Assembly (NCBI GenBank): GCA_964247055.1
Contig: OZ176059.1
Location: 3,596,001-3,660,000, forward strand
Direction: 5' to 3'
Source: Paragordius varius
Taxonomy: Eukaryota > Nematomorpha
Length of the DNA stretch: 64,000 bases
Part shown: positions 21,726 to 36,100 of the stretch, one piece after another
Layout: every line of letters starts with the position of its first letter
Numbering within the stretch: position 1 is the stretch's first letter
Notes under the pieces: generated by a model
Told to the model about the DNA's origin: nothing
Database searches by the model: none
The model's input: only the letters and a program-made list of their open reading frames with translations
Translations under genes and position numbers: made by a program

Positions 21726-24663
21726 ATGAATACGTATTGAAACTCAAATAAAAGTCCAATGTTTTTAGTTGTAAAATTATATTCAAAATCCTGCATATAA
21801 TAATCAATAATGCGACGAGCAAGTATCAATTTAGAATGAATACGTAATGAAACTCAAATAAAAGACCAATGTTTTTAGTTGTAAAATTATATTCAAAAAC
21901 CTGCATATAGACCCAACAATCAAATAAGAATCATTAACCAAATTAGAACGTATTTAATCAAATTCATTGTGTTAAACATTGCATTATTTACGGTTAATTG
22001 TTGAATCCAAAAATACTTTTAATATCGATTCTTTAACACAAATAATCAATAATGCGACGAGCAAGTATCAATTTAGGATGAATACGTATTGAAGCTCAAA
22101 TAAAAGACCAATGTTTTTAGTTGTAAAATTATATTCAAAAACCTGCATATAGACCCAACAATCAAATAAGAATCATTAACCAAATTAGAACGTATTTAAT
22201 TAAATTCATTGTGTTAAATATTGCTTTATTTACGGTTAATTGTTGAATCCAAAAATACTTTTAATATCGATTTTTTAACACTCAATAATGCGACGAGCAA
22301 GTATCAATTTAGGATGAATACGTATTGAAGCTCAAATAAAAGACCAATGTTTTTAGTTGTAAAATTATATTCAAAAACCTGCATATAGACCCAACAATCA
22401 AATAAGAATCATTAACCAAATTAGAACGTATTTAATTAAATTCATTGTGTTAAATATTGCTTTATTTACGGTTAATTGTTGAATCCAAAAATACTTTTAA
22501 TATCGATTTTTTAACACTCAATAATGCGACGAGCAAGTATCAATTTAGGATGAATACGTATTGAAGCTCAAATAAAAGACCAATGTTTTTAGTTGTAAAA
22601 TTATATTCAAAAACCTGCATATAGACCCAACAATCAAATAAGAATCATTAACCAAATTAGAACGTATTTAATTAAATTCATTGTTTTAAACATTGCATTA
22701 TTTACGGTTAATTGTTGAATCCAAAAATACTTTTAATATCAATTTTTTAACACAAATAATCAATAATGCGACGAGCAAGTATAAATTTAGGATGAATACG
22801 TATTGAAGCTTAAATAAAAGACCAATGTTTTTAGTTGTAAAATTATATTCAAAAACCTGCATATAGACCCAACAATCAAATAAGAATCATTAACCAAATT
22901 AGAACGTATTTAATCAAATTCATTGTGTTAAACATTGCATTATTTACGGTTAATTGTTGAATCCAAAAATACTTTTAATATGGATTTTTTAACAAACAAT
23001 AATGCGACGAGCAAGTATCAATTTAGGATGAATACGTATTGAAGCTCAAATAAAAGACCAATGTTTTTAGTTGTAAAATTATATTCAAAAACCTGCATAT
23101 AGACCCAACAATCAAATAAGAATCATTAACCAAATTAGAACGTATTTAATTAAATTCATTGTGTTAAACATTGCTTTATTTACGGTTAATTGTTGAATCC
23201 AAAAATACTTTTAATATCGATTTTTTAACACACAATAATGCGACGATCAAGTATCAATTTAGGATGAATACGTATTGAAGCTCAAATAAAAGACCAATCT
23301 TTTTAGTTGTAAAATTATATTTAAAATCCTGCATATAGACCCAACAATCAAATAAGAATCATTAACCAAATTTAAACGTTTTTTATTAAATTCATTGTGT
23401 TAAACATTGCATTATTTACGGTTAATTGTTGAATCCAAAAATACTTTTAATATCGATTTTTTAACACACAATAATGCGACGAACAAGTATCAATTTAGGA
23501 TGAATACGTATTGAAGCTCAAATAAAAGACCAATCTTTTTAGTTGTAAAATTATATTTAAAATCCTGCATATAGACCCAACAATCAAATAAGAATCATTA
23601 ACCAAATTTAAACGTTTTTTATTAAATTCATTGTGTTAAACATTGCATTATTTACGGTTAATTGTTGAATCCAAAAATACTTTTAATATCGATTTTTTAA
23701 CACACAATAATGCGACGATCAAGTATCAATTTAGGATGAATACGTATTGAAGCTCAAATAAAAGACCAATCTTTTTAGTTGTAAAATTATATTTAAAATC
23801 CTGCATATAGACCCAACAATCAAATAAGAATCATTAACCAAATTTAAACGTTTTTTATTAAATTCATTGTGTTAAACATTGCATTATTTACGGTTAATTG
23901 TTGAATCCAAAAATACTTTTAATATCGATTTTTTAACACACAATAATGCGACGAGCAAGTATCAATTTAGGATGAATACGTATTGAAGCTCAAATAAAAG
24001 ACCAATGTTTTTAGTTGTAAAATTATATTCAAAAACCTGCATATAGACCCAACAATCAAATAAGAATCATTAACCAAATTAGAACGTATTTAATCAAATT
24101 CATTGTGTTAAACATTGCATTATTTACGGTTAATTGTTGAATCCAAAAATACTTTTAATATCGATTCTTTAACACAAATAATCAATAATGCGACGAGCAA
24201 GTATCAATTCAGGATGAATACGTATTGAAGCTCAAATAAAAGACCAATGTTTTTAGTTGTAAAATTATATTCAAAAACCTGCATATAGACCCAACAATCA
24301 AATAAGAATCATTAACCAAATTAGAACGTATTTAATCAAATTCATTGTGTTAAACATTGCATTATTTACGGTTAATTGTTGAATCCAAAAATACTTTTAA
24401 TATGGATTTTTTAACAAACAATAATGCGACGAGCAAGTATCAATTTAGGATGAATACGTATTGAAGCTCAAATAAAAGACCAATGTTTTTAGTTGTAAAA
24501 TTATATTCAAAAACCTGCATATAGACCCAACAATCAAATAAGAATCATTAACCAAATTAGAACGTATTTAATTAAATTCATTGTGTTAAATATTGCTTTA
24601 TTTACGGTTAATTGTTGAATCCAAAAATACTTTTAATATCGATATTTTAACACACAATAATGC

Positions 24664-27600
24664 GACGAACAAGTATCAATTTAGGATGAATACGTATTGA
24701 AGCTCAAATAAAAGACCAATGTTTTTAGTTGTAAAATTATATTCAAAAACCTGCATATAGACCCAACAATCAAATAAGAATCATTAACCAAATTAGAACG
24801 TATTTAATCAAATTCATTGTGTTAAACATTGCATTATTTACGGTTAATTGTTGAATCCAAAAATACTTTTAATATGGATTTTTTAACAAACAATAATGCG
24901 ACGAGCAAGTATCAATTTAGGATGAATACGTATTGAAGCTCAAATAAAAGACCAATGTTTTTAGTTGTAAAATTATATTCAAAAACCTGCATATAGACCC
25001 AACAATCCAATAAGAATCATTAACCAAATTAGAACGTATTTTATTAAATTCATTGTGTTAAACATTGCATTATTTACGGTTAATTGTTGAATCCAAAAAT
25101 ACTTTTAATATCGATTCTTTAACACAAATAATCAATAATCCGACGAGCAAGTATCAATTTAGGATGAATACGTGTTTAGCTCAAATAAAAGACCAATGTT
25201 TTTAGTTGTAAAATTATATTCAAAAACCTGCATATAGACCCAACAATCAAATAAGAATCATTAACCAAATTAGAACGTATTTAATCAAATTCATTGTGTT
25301 AAACATTGCATTATTTACGGTTAATTGTTGAATCCAAAAATACTTTTAATATGGATTTTTTAACAAACAATAATGCGACGAGCAAGTATCAATTTAGGAT
25401 GAATACGTATTGAAGCTCAAATAAAAGACCAATGTTTTTAGTTGTAAAATTATATTCAAAAACCTGCATATAGACCCAACAATCAAATAAGAATCATTAA
25501 CCAAATTAGAACGTATTTAATCAAATTCATTGTGTTAAACATTGCATTATTTACGGTTAATTGTTGAATCCAAAAATACTTTTAATATCGATTCTTTAAC
25601 ACAAATAATCAATAATGCGACGAGCAAGTATCAATTTAGGATGAATACGTATTGAAGCTCAAATAAAAGACCAATGTTTTTAGTTGTAAAATTATATTCA
25701 AAAACCTGCATATAGACCCAACAATCAAATAAGAATCATTAACCAAATTAGAACGTATTTAATCAAATTCATTGTGTTAAACATTGCATTATTTACGGTT
25801 AATTGTTGAATCCAAAAATACTTTTAATATGGATTTTTTAACAAACAATAATGCGACGAGCAAGTATCAATTTAGGATGAATACGTATTGAAGCTCAAAT
25901 AAAAGACCAATGTTTTTAGTTGTAAAATTATATTCAAAAACCTGCATATAGACCCAACAATCAAATAAGAATCATTAACCAAATTAGAACGTATTTAATT
26001 AAATTCATTGTTTTAAACATTGCATTATTTACGGTTAATTGTTGAATCCAAAAATACTTTTAATATCAATTTTTTAACACAAATAATCAATAATGCGACG
26101 AGCAAGTATCAATTTAGGATGAATACGTATTGAAGCTTAAATAAAAGACCAATGTTTTTAGTTGTAAAATTATATTCAAAAACCTGCATATAGACCCAAC
26201 AATCAAATAAGAATCATTAACCAAATTAGAACGTATTTAATCAAATTCATTGTGTTAAACATTGCATTATTTACGGTTAATTGTTGAATCCAAAAATACT
26301 TTTAATATGGATTTTTTAACAAACAATAATGCGACGAGCAAGTATCAATTTAGGATGAATACGTATTGAAGCTCAAATAAAAGACCAATGTTTTTAGTTG
26401 TAAAATTATATTCAAAAACCTGCATATAGACCCAACAATCAAATAAGAATCATTAACCAAATTAGAACGTATTTAATTAAATTCATTGTTTTAAACATTG
26501 CTTTATTTACGGTTAATTGTTGAATCCAAAAATACTTTTAATATCGATTTTTTAACACACAATAATGCGACGAACAAGTATCAATTTAGGATGAATACGT
26601 ATTGAAGCTCAAATAAAAGACCAATGTTTTTAGTTGTAAAATTATATTCAAAAACCTGCATATAGACCCAACAATCAAATAAGAATCATTAACCAAATTA
26701 GAACGTATTTAATCAAATTCATTGTGTTAAACATTGCATTATTTACGGTTAATTGTTGAATCCAAAAATACTTTTAATATGGATTTTTTAACAAACAATA
26801 ATGCGACGAGCAAGTATCAATTTAGGATGAATACGTATTGAAGCTCAAATAAAAGACCAATGTTTTTAGTTGTAAAATTATATTCAAAAACCTGCATATA
26901 GACCCAACAATCCAATAAGAATCATTAACCAAATTAGAACGTATTTTATTAAATTCATTGTGTTAAACATTGCATTATTTACGGTTAATTGTTGAATCCA
27001 AAAATACTTTTAATATCGATTCTTTAACACAAATAATCAATAATCCGACGAGCAAGTATCAATTTAGGATGAATACGTGTTTAGCTCAAATAAAAGACCA
27101 ATGTTTTTAGTTGTAAAATTATATTCAAAAACCTGCATATAGACCCAACAATCAAATAAGAATCATTAACCAAATTAGAACGTATTTAATCAAATTCATT
27201 GTGTTAAACATTGCATTATTTACGGTTAATTGTTGAATCCAAAAAACTTTTAATATGGATTTTTTAACAAACAATAATGCGACGAGCAAGTATCAATTTA
27301 GGATGAATACGTATTGAAGCTCAAATAAAAGACCAATGTTTTTAGTTGTAAAATTATATTCAAAAACCTGCATATAGACCCAACAATCAAATAAGAATCA
27401 TTAACCAAATTAGAACGTATTTAATCAAATTCATTGTGTTAAACATTGCATTATTTACGGTTAATTGTTGAATCCAAAAATACTTTTAATATCGATTCTT
27501 TAACACAAATAATCAATAATGCGACGAGCAAGTATCAATTTAGGATGAATACGTATTGAAGCTCAAATAAAAGACCAATGTTTTTAGTTGTAAAATTATA

Positions 27601-30130
27601 TTCAAAAACCTGCATATAGACCCAACAATCAAATAAGAATCATTAACCAAATTAGAACGTATTTAATCAAATTCATTGTGTTAAACATTGCATTATTTAC
27701 GGTTAATTGTTGAATCCAAAAATACTTTTAATATGGATTTTTTAACAAACAATAATGCGACGAGCAAGTATCAATTTAGGATGAATACGTATTGAAGCTC
27801 AAATAAAAGACCAATGTTTTTAGTTGTAAAATTATATTCAAAAACCTGCATATAGACCCAACAATCAAATAAGAATCATTAACCAAATTAGAACGTATTT
27901 AATTAAATTCATTGTTTTAAACATTGCATTATTTACGGTTAATTGTTGAATCCAAAAATACTTTTAATATCAATTTTTTAACACAAATAATCAATAATGC
28001 GACGAGCAAGTATCAATTTAGGATGAATACGTATTGAAGCTTAAATAAAAGACCAATGTTTTTAGTTGTAAAATTATATTCAAAAACCTGCATATAGACC
28101 CAACAATCAAATAAGAATCATTAACCAAATTAGAACGTATTTAATCAAATTCATTGTGTTAAACATTGCATTATTTACGGTTAATTGTTGAATCCAAAAA
28201 TACTTTTAATATGGATTTTTTAACAAACAATAATGCGACGAGCAAGTATCAATTTAGGATGAATACGTATTGAAGCTCAAATAAAAGACCAATGTTTTTA
28301 GTTGTAAAATTATATTCAAAAACCTGCATATAGACCCAACAATCAAATAAGAATCATTAACCAAATTAGAACGTATTTAATCAAATTCATTGTGTTAAAC
28401 ATTGCATTATTTACGGTTAATTGTTGAATCCAAAAATACTTTTAATATGGATTTTTTAACAAACAATAATGCGACGAGCAAGTATCAATTTAGGATGAAT
28501 ACGTATTGAAGCTCAAATAAAAGACCAATGTTTTTAGTTGTAAAATTATATTCAAAAACCTGCATATAGACCCAACAATCAAATAAGAATCATTAACCAA
28601 ATTAGAACGTATTTAATCAAATTCATTGTGTTAAACATTGCATTATTTACGGTTAATTGTTGAATCCAAAAATACTTTTAATATCGATTCTTTAACACAA
28701 ATAATCAATAATGCGACGAGCAAGTATCAATTTAGGATGAATACGTATTGAAGCTCAAATAAAAGACCAATGTTTTTAGTTGTAAAATTATATTCAAAAA
28801 CCTGCATATAGACCCAACAATCAAATAAGAATCATTAACCAAATTAGAACGTATTTAATCAAATTCATTGTGTTAAACATTGCATTATTTACGGTTAATT
28901 GTTGAATCCAAAAATACTTTTAATATGGATTTTTTAACAAACAATAATGCGACGAGCAAGTATCAATTTAGGATGAATACGTATTGAAGCTCAAATAAAA
29001 GACCAATGTTTTTAGTTGTAAAATTATATTCAAAAACCTGCATATAGACCCAACAATCAAATAAGAATCATTAACCAAATTAAAACGTATTTAATTAAAT
29101 TCATTGTGTTAAATATTGCTTTATTTACGGTTAATTGTTGAATCCAAAAATACTTTTAATATCGATTTTTTAACACACAATAATGCGACGAACAAGTATC
29201 AATTTAGGATGAATACGTATTGAAGCTCAAATAAAAGACCAATCTTTTTAGTTGTAAAATTATATTTAAAATCCTGCATATAGACCCAACAATCAAATAA
29301 GAATCATTAACCAAATTTAAACGTTTTTTATTAAATTCATTGTGTTAAACATTGCATTATTTACGGTTAATTGTTGAATCCAAAAATACTTTTAATATCG
29401 ATTTTTTAACACTCAATAATGCGACGAGCAAGTATCAATTTAGGATGAATACGTATTGAAGCTCAAATAAAAGACCAATGTTTTTAGTTGTAAAATTATA
29501 TTCAAAAACCTGCATATAGACCCAACAATCAAATAAGAATCATTAACCAAATTAGAACGTATTTAATCAAATTCATTGTGTTAAACATTGCATTATTTAC
29601 GGTTAATTGTTGAATCCAAAAATACTTTTAATATGGATTTTTTAACAAACAATAATGCGACGAGCAAGTATCAATTTAGGATGAATACGTATTGAAGCTC
29701 AAATAAAAGACCAATGTTTTTAGTTGTAAAATTATATTCAAAAACCTGCATATAGACCCAACAATCAAATAAGAATCATTAACCAAATTAGAACGTATTT
29801 AATCAAATTCATTGTGTTAAACATTGCATTATTTACGGTTAATTGTTGAATCCAAAAATACTTTTAATATGGATTTTTTAACAAACAATAATGCGACGAG
29901 CAAGTATCAATTTAGGATGAATACGTATTGAAGCTCAAATAAAAGACCAATGTTTTTAGTTGTAAAATTATATTCAAAAACCTGCATATAGACCCAACAA
30001 TCAAATAAGAATCATTAACCAAATTAGAACGTATTTAATTAAATTCATTGTGTTAAATATTGCTTTATTTACGGTTAATTGTTGAATCCAAAAATACTTT
30101 TAATATCGATTTTTTAACACACAATAATGC
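24664..30130 (+). repeat. Higher-order repeats of 1905 and 3562 bp in family 1
   Basis: The rare variant AATAATCCGACGAGC followed by ATGAATACGTGTTTAGCTC marks 25141, 27046, 30608 and 36653. The marker GCGACGAACAAG before the same type series lies at 24664, 26569 and 30131. Both give offsets of 1905 then 3562 bp. The first block is eight monomers and the second fifteen, with the same leading order of types, so the second grew by adding monomers internally. Confidence 0.75.
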
Positions 30131-33100
30131 GACGAACAAGTATCAATTTAGGATGAATACGTATTGAAGCTCAAATAAAAGACCAATGTTTTTAGTTGTA
30201 AAATTATATTCAAAAACCTGCATATAGACCCAACAATCAAATAAGAATCATTAACCAAATTAGAACGTATTTAATCAAATTCATTGTGTTAAACATTGCA
30301 TTATTTACGGTTAATTGTTGAATCCAAAAATACTTTTAATATGGATTTTTTAACAAACAATAATGCGACGAGCAAGTATCAATTTAGGATGAATACGTAT
30401 TGAAGCTCAAATAAAAGACCAATGTTTTTAGTTGTAAAATTATATTCAAAAACCTGCATATAGACCCAACAATCCAATAAGAATCATTAACCAAATTAGA
30501 ACGTATTTTATTAAATTCATTGTGTTAAACATTGCATTATTTACGGTTAATTGTTGAATCCAAAAATACTTTTAATATCGATTCTTTAACACAAATAATC
30601 AATAATCCGACGAGCAAGTATCAATTTAGGATGAATACGTGTTTAGCTCAAATAAAAGACCAATGTTTTTAGTTGTAAAATTATATTCAAAAACCTGCAT
30701 ATAGACCCAACAATCAAATAAGAATCATTAACCAAATTAGAACGTATTTAATCAAATTCATTGTGTTAAACATTGCATTATTTACGGTTAATTGTTGAAT
30801 CCAAAAATACTTTTAATATGGATTTTTTAACAAACAATAATGCGACGAGCAAGTATCAATTTAGGATGAATACGTATTGAAGCTCAAATAAAAGACCAAT
30901 GTTTTTAGTTGTAAAATTATATTCAAAAACCTGCATATAGACCCAACAATCAAATAAGAATCATTAACCAAATTAGAACGTATTTAATCAAATTCATTGT
31001 GTTAAACATTGCATTATTTACGGTTAATTGTTGAATCCAAAAATACTTTTAATATGGATTTTTTAACAAACAATAATGCGACGAGCAAGTATCAATTTAG
31101 GATGAATACGTATTGAAGCTCAAATAAAAGACCAATGTTTTTAGTTGTAAAATTATATTCAAAAACCTGCATATAGACCCAACAATCAAATAAGAATCAT
31201 TAACCAAATTAGAACGTATTTAATTAAATTCATTGTTTTAAACATTGCATTATTTACGGTTAATTGTTGAATCCAAAAATACTTTTAATATCAATTTTTT
31301 AACACAAATAATCAATAATGCGACGAGCAAGTATCAATTTAGGATGAATACGTATTGAAGCTTAAATAAAAGACCAATGTTTTTAGTTGTAAAATTATAT
31401 TCAAAAACCTGCATATAGACCCAACAATCAAATAAGAATCATTAACCAAATTAGAACGTATTTAATCAAATTCATTGTGTTAAACATTGCATTATTTACG
31501 GTTAATTGTTGAATCCAAAAATACTTTTAATATGGATTTTTTAACAAACAATAATGCGACGAGCAAGTATCAATTTAGGATGAATACGTATTGAAGCTCA
31601 AATAAAAGACCAATGTTTTTAGTTGTAAAATTATATTCAAAAACCTGCATATAGACCCAACAATCAAATAAGAATCATTAACCAAATTAGAACGTATTTA
31701 ATCAAATTCATTGTGTTAAACATTGCATTATTTACGGTTAATTGTTGAATCCAAAAATACTTTTAATATGGATTTTTTAACAAACAATAATGCGACGAGC
31801 AAGTATCAATTTAGGATGAATACGTATTGAAGCTCAAATAAAAGACCAATGTTTTTAGTTGTAAAATTATATTCAAAAACCTGCATATAGACCCAACAAT
31901 CAAATAAGAATCATTAACCAAATTAGAACGTATTTAATCAAATTCATTGTGTTAAACATTGCATTATTTACGGTTAATTGTTGAATCCAAAAATACTTTT
32001 AATATCGATTCTTTAACACAAATAATCAATAATGCGACGAGCAAGTATCAATTTAGGATGAATACGTATTGAAGCTCAAATAAAAGACCAATGTTTTTAG
32101 TTGTAAAATTATATTCAAAAACCTGCATATAGACCCAACAATCAAATAAGAATCATTAACCAAATTAGAACGTATTTAATCAAATTCATTGTGTTAAACA
32201 TTGCATTATTTACGGTTAATTGTTGAATCCAAAAATACTTTTAATATGGATTTTTTAACAAACAATAATGCGACGAGCAAGTATCAATTTAGGATGAATA
32301 CGTATTGAAGCTCAAATAAAAGACCAATGTTTTTAGTTGTAAAATTATATTCAAAAACCTGCATATAGACCCAACAATCAAATAAGAATCATTAACCAAA
32401 TTAGAACGTATTTAATTAAATTCATTGTGTTAAATATTGCTTTATTTACGGTTAATTGTTGAATCCAAAAATACTTTTAATATCGATTTTTTAACACACA
32501 ATAATGCGACGAACAAGTATCAATTTAGGATGAATACGTATTGAAGCTCAAATAAAAGACCAATCTTTTTAGTTGTAAAATTATATTTAAAATCCTGCAT
32601 ATAGACCCAACAATCAAATAAGAATCATTAACCAAATTTAAACGTTTTTTATTAAATTCATTGTGTTAAACATTGCATTATTTACGGTTAATTGTTGAAT
32701 CCAAAAATACTTTTAATATCGATTTTTTAACACTCAATAATGCGACGAGCAAGTATCAATTTAGGATGAATACGTATTGAAGCTCAAATAAAAGACCAAT
32801 GTTTTTAGTTGTAAAATTATATTCAAAAACCTGCATATAGACCCAACAATCAAATAAGAATCATTAACCAAATTAGAACGTATTTAATCAAATTCATTGT
32901 GTTAAACATTGCATTATTTACGGTTAATTGTTGAATCCAAAAATACTTTTAATATGGATTTTTTAACAAACAATAATGCGACGAGCAAGTATCAATTTAG
33001 GATGAATACGTATTGAAGCTCAAATAAAAGACCAATGTTTTTAGTTGTAAAATTATATTCAAAAACCTGCATATAGACCCAACAATCAAATAAGAATCAT

Positions 33101-36100
33101 TAACCAAATTAGAACGTATTTAATTAAATTCATTGTGTTAAACATTGCTTTATTTACGGTTAATTGTTGAATCCAAAAATACTTTTAATATCGATTTTTT
33201 AACACACAATAATGCGACGATCAAGTATCAATTTAGGATGAATACGTATTGAAACTCAAATAAAAGTCCAATGTTTTTAGTTGTAAAATTATATTCAAAA
33301 TCCTGCATATAATAATCAATAATGCGACGAGCAAGTATCAATTTAGAATGAATACGTAATGAAACTCAAATAAAAGACCAATGTTTTTAGTTGTAAAATT
33401 ATATTCAAAAACCTGCATATAGACCCAACAATCAAATAAGAATCATTAACCAAATTAGAACGTATTTAATCAAATTCATTGTGTTAAACATTGCATTATT
33501 TACGGTTAATTGTTGAATCCAAAAATACTTTTAATATCGATTCTTTAACACAAATAATCAATAATGCGACGAGCAAGTATCAATTTAGGATGAATACGTA
33601 TTGAAGCTCAAATAAAAGACCAATGTTTTTAGTTGTAAAATTATATTCAAAAACCTGCATATAGACCCAACAATCAAATAAGAATCATTAACCAAATTAG
33701 AACGTATTTAATCAAATTCATTGTGTTAAACATTGCATTATTTACGGTTAATTGTTGAATCCAAAAATACTTTTAATATGGATTTTTTAACAAACAATAA
33801 TGCGACGAGCAAGTATCAATTTAGGATGAATACGTATTGAAGCTCAAATAAAAGACCAATGTTTTTAGTTGTAAAATTATATTCAAAAACCTGCATATAG
33901 ACCCAACAATCAAATAAGAATCATTAACCAAATTAGAACGTATTTAATTAAATTCATTGTGTTAAATATTGCTTTATTTACGGTTAATTGTTGAATCCAA
34001 AAATACTTTTAATATCGATTTTTTAACACACAATAATGCGACGAACAAGTATCAATTTAGGATGAATACGTATTGAAGCTCAAATAAAAGACCAATCTTT
34101 TTAGTTGTAAAATTATATTTAAAATCCTGCATATAGACCCAACAATCAAATAAGAATCATTAACCAAATTTAAACGTTTTTTATTAAATTCATTGTGTTA
34201 AACATTGCATTATTTACGGTTAATTGTTGAATCCAAAAATACTTTTAATATCGATTTTTTAACACTCAATAATGCGACGAGCAAGTATCAATTTAGGATG
34301 AATACGTATTGAAGCTCAAATAAAAGACCAATGTTTTTAGTTGTAAAATTATATTCAAAAACCTGCATATAGACCCAACAATCAAATAAGAATCATTAAC
34401 CAAATTAGAACGTATTTAATCAAATTCATTGTGTTAAACATTGCATTATTTACGGTTAATTGTTGAATCCAAAAATACTTTTAATATGGATTTTTTAACA
34501 AACAATAATGCGACGAGCAAGTATCAATTTAGGATGAATACGTATTGAAGCTCAAATAAAAGACCAATGTTTTTAGTTGTAAAATTATATTCAAAAACCT
34601 GCATATAGACCCAACAATCAAATAAGAATCATTAACCAAATTAGAACGTATTTAATTAAATTCATTGTTTTAAACATTGCATTATTTACGGTTAATTGTT
34701 GAATCCAAAAATACTTTTAATATCAATTTTTTAACACAAATAATCAATAATGCGACGAGCAAGTATCAATTTAGGATGAATACGTATTGAAGCTTAAATA
34801 AAAGACCAATGTTTTTAGTTGTAAAATTATATTCAAAAACCTGCATATAGACCCAACAATCAAATAAGAATCATTAACCAAATTAGAACGTATTTAATCA
34901 AATTCATTGTGTTAAACATTGCATTATTTACGGTTAATTGTTGAATCCAAAAATACTTTTAATATGGATTTTTTAACAAACAATAATGCGACGAGCAAGT
35001 ATCAATTTAGGATGAATACGTATTGAAGCTCAAATAAAAGACCAATGTTTTTTTGTTGTAAAATTATATTCAAAAACCTGCATATAGACCCAACAATCAA
35101 ATAAGAATCATTAAACAAATTAGAACGTATTTAATTAAATTCATTGTGTTAAACATTGCTTTATTTACGGTTAATTGTTGAATCCAAAAATACTTTTAAT
35201 ATCGATTTTTTAACACACAATAATGCGACGATCAAGTATCAATTTAGGATGAATACGTATTGAAGCTCAAATAAAAGACCAATCTTTTTAGTTGTAAAAT
35301 TATATTTAAAATCCTGCATATAGACCCAACAATCAAATAAGAATCATTAACCAAATTTAAACGTTTTTTATTAAATTCATTGTGTTAAACATTGCATTAT
35401 TTACGGTTAATTGTTGAATCCAAAAATACTTTTAATATCGATTTTTTAACACACAATAATGCGACGAGCAAGTATCAATTTAGGATGAATACGTATTGAA
35501 GCTCAAATAAAAGACCAATGTTTTTAGTTGTAAAATTATATTCAAAAACCTGCATATAGACCCAACAATCAAATAAGAATCATTAACCAAATTAGAACGT
35601 ATTTAATCAAATTCATTGTGTTAAACATTGCATTATTTACGGTTAATTGTTGAATCCAAAAATACTTTTAATATGGATTTTTTAACAAACAATAATGCGA
35701 CGAGCAAGTATCAATTTAGGATGAATACGTATTGAAGCTCAAATAAAAGACCAATGTTTTTAGTTGTAAAATTATATTCAAAAACCTGCATATAGACCCA
35801 ACAATCAAATAAGAATCATTAACCAAATTAGAACGTATTTAATTAAATTCATTGTGTTAAACATTGCTTTATTTACGGTTAATTGTTGAATCCAAAAATA
35901 TTTTAATATCGATTTTTTAACACACAATAATGCGACGAGCAAGTATCAATTTAGGATGAATACGTATTGAAGCTCAAATAAAAGACCAATCTTTTTAGTT
36001 GTAAAATTATATTTAAAATCCTGCATATAGACCCAACAATCAAATAAGAATCATTAACCAAATTTAAACGTTTTTTATTAAATTCATTGTGTTAAACATT

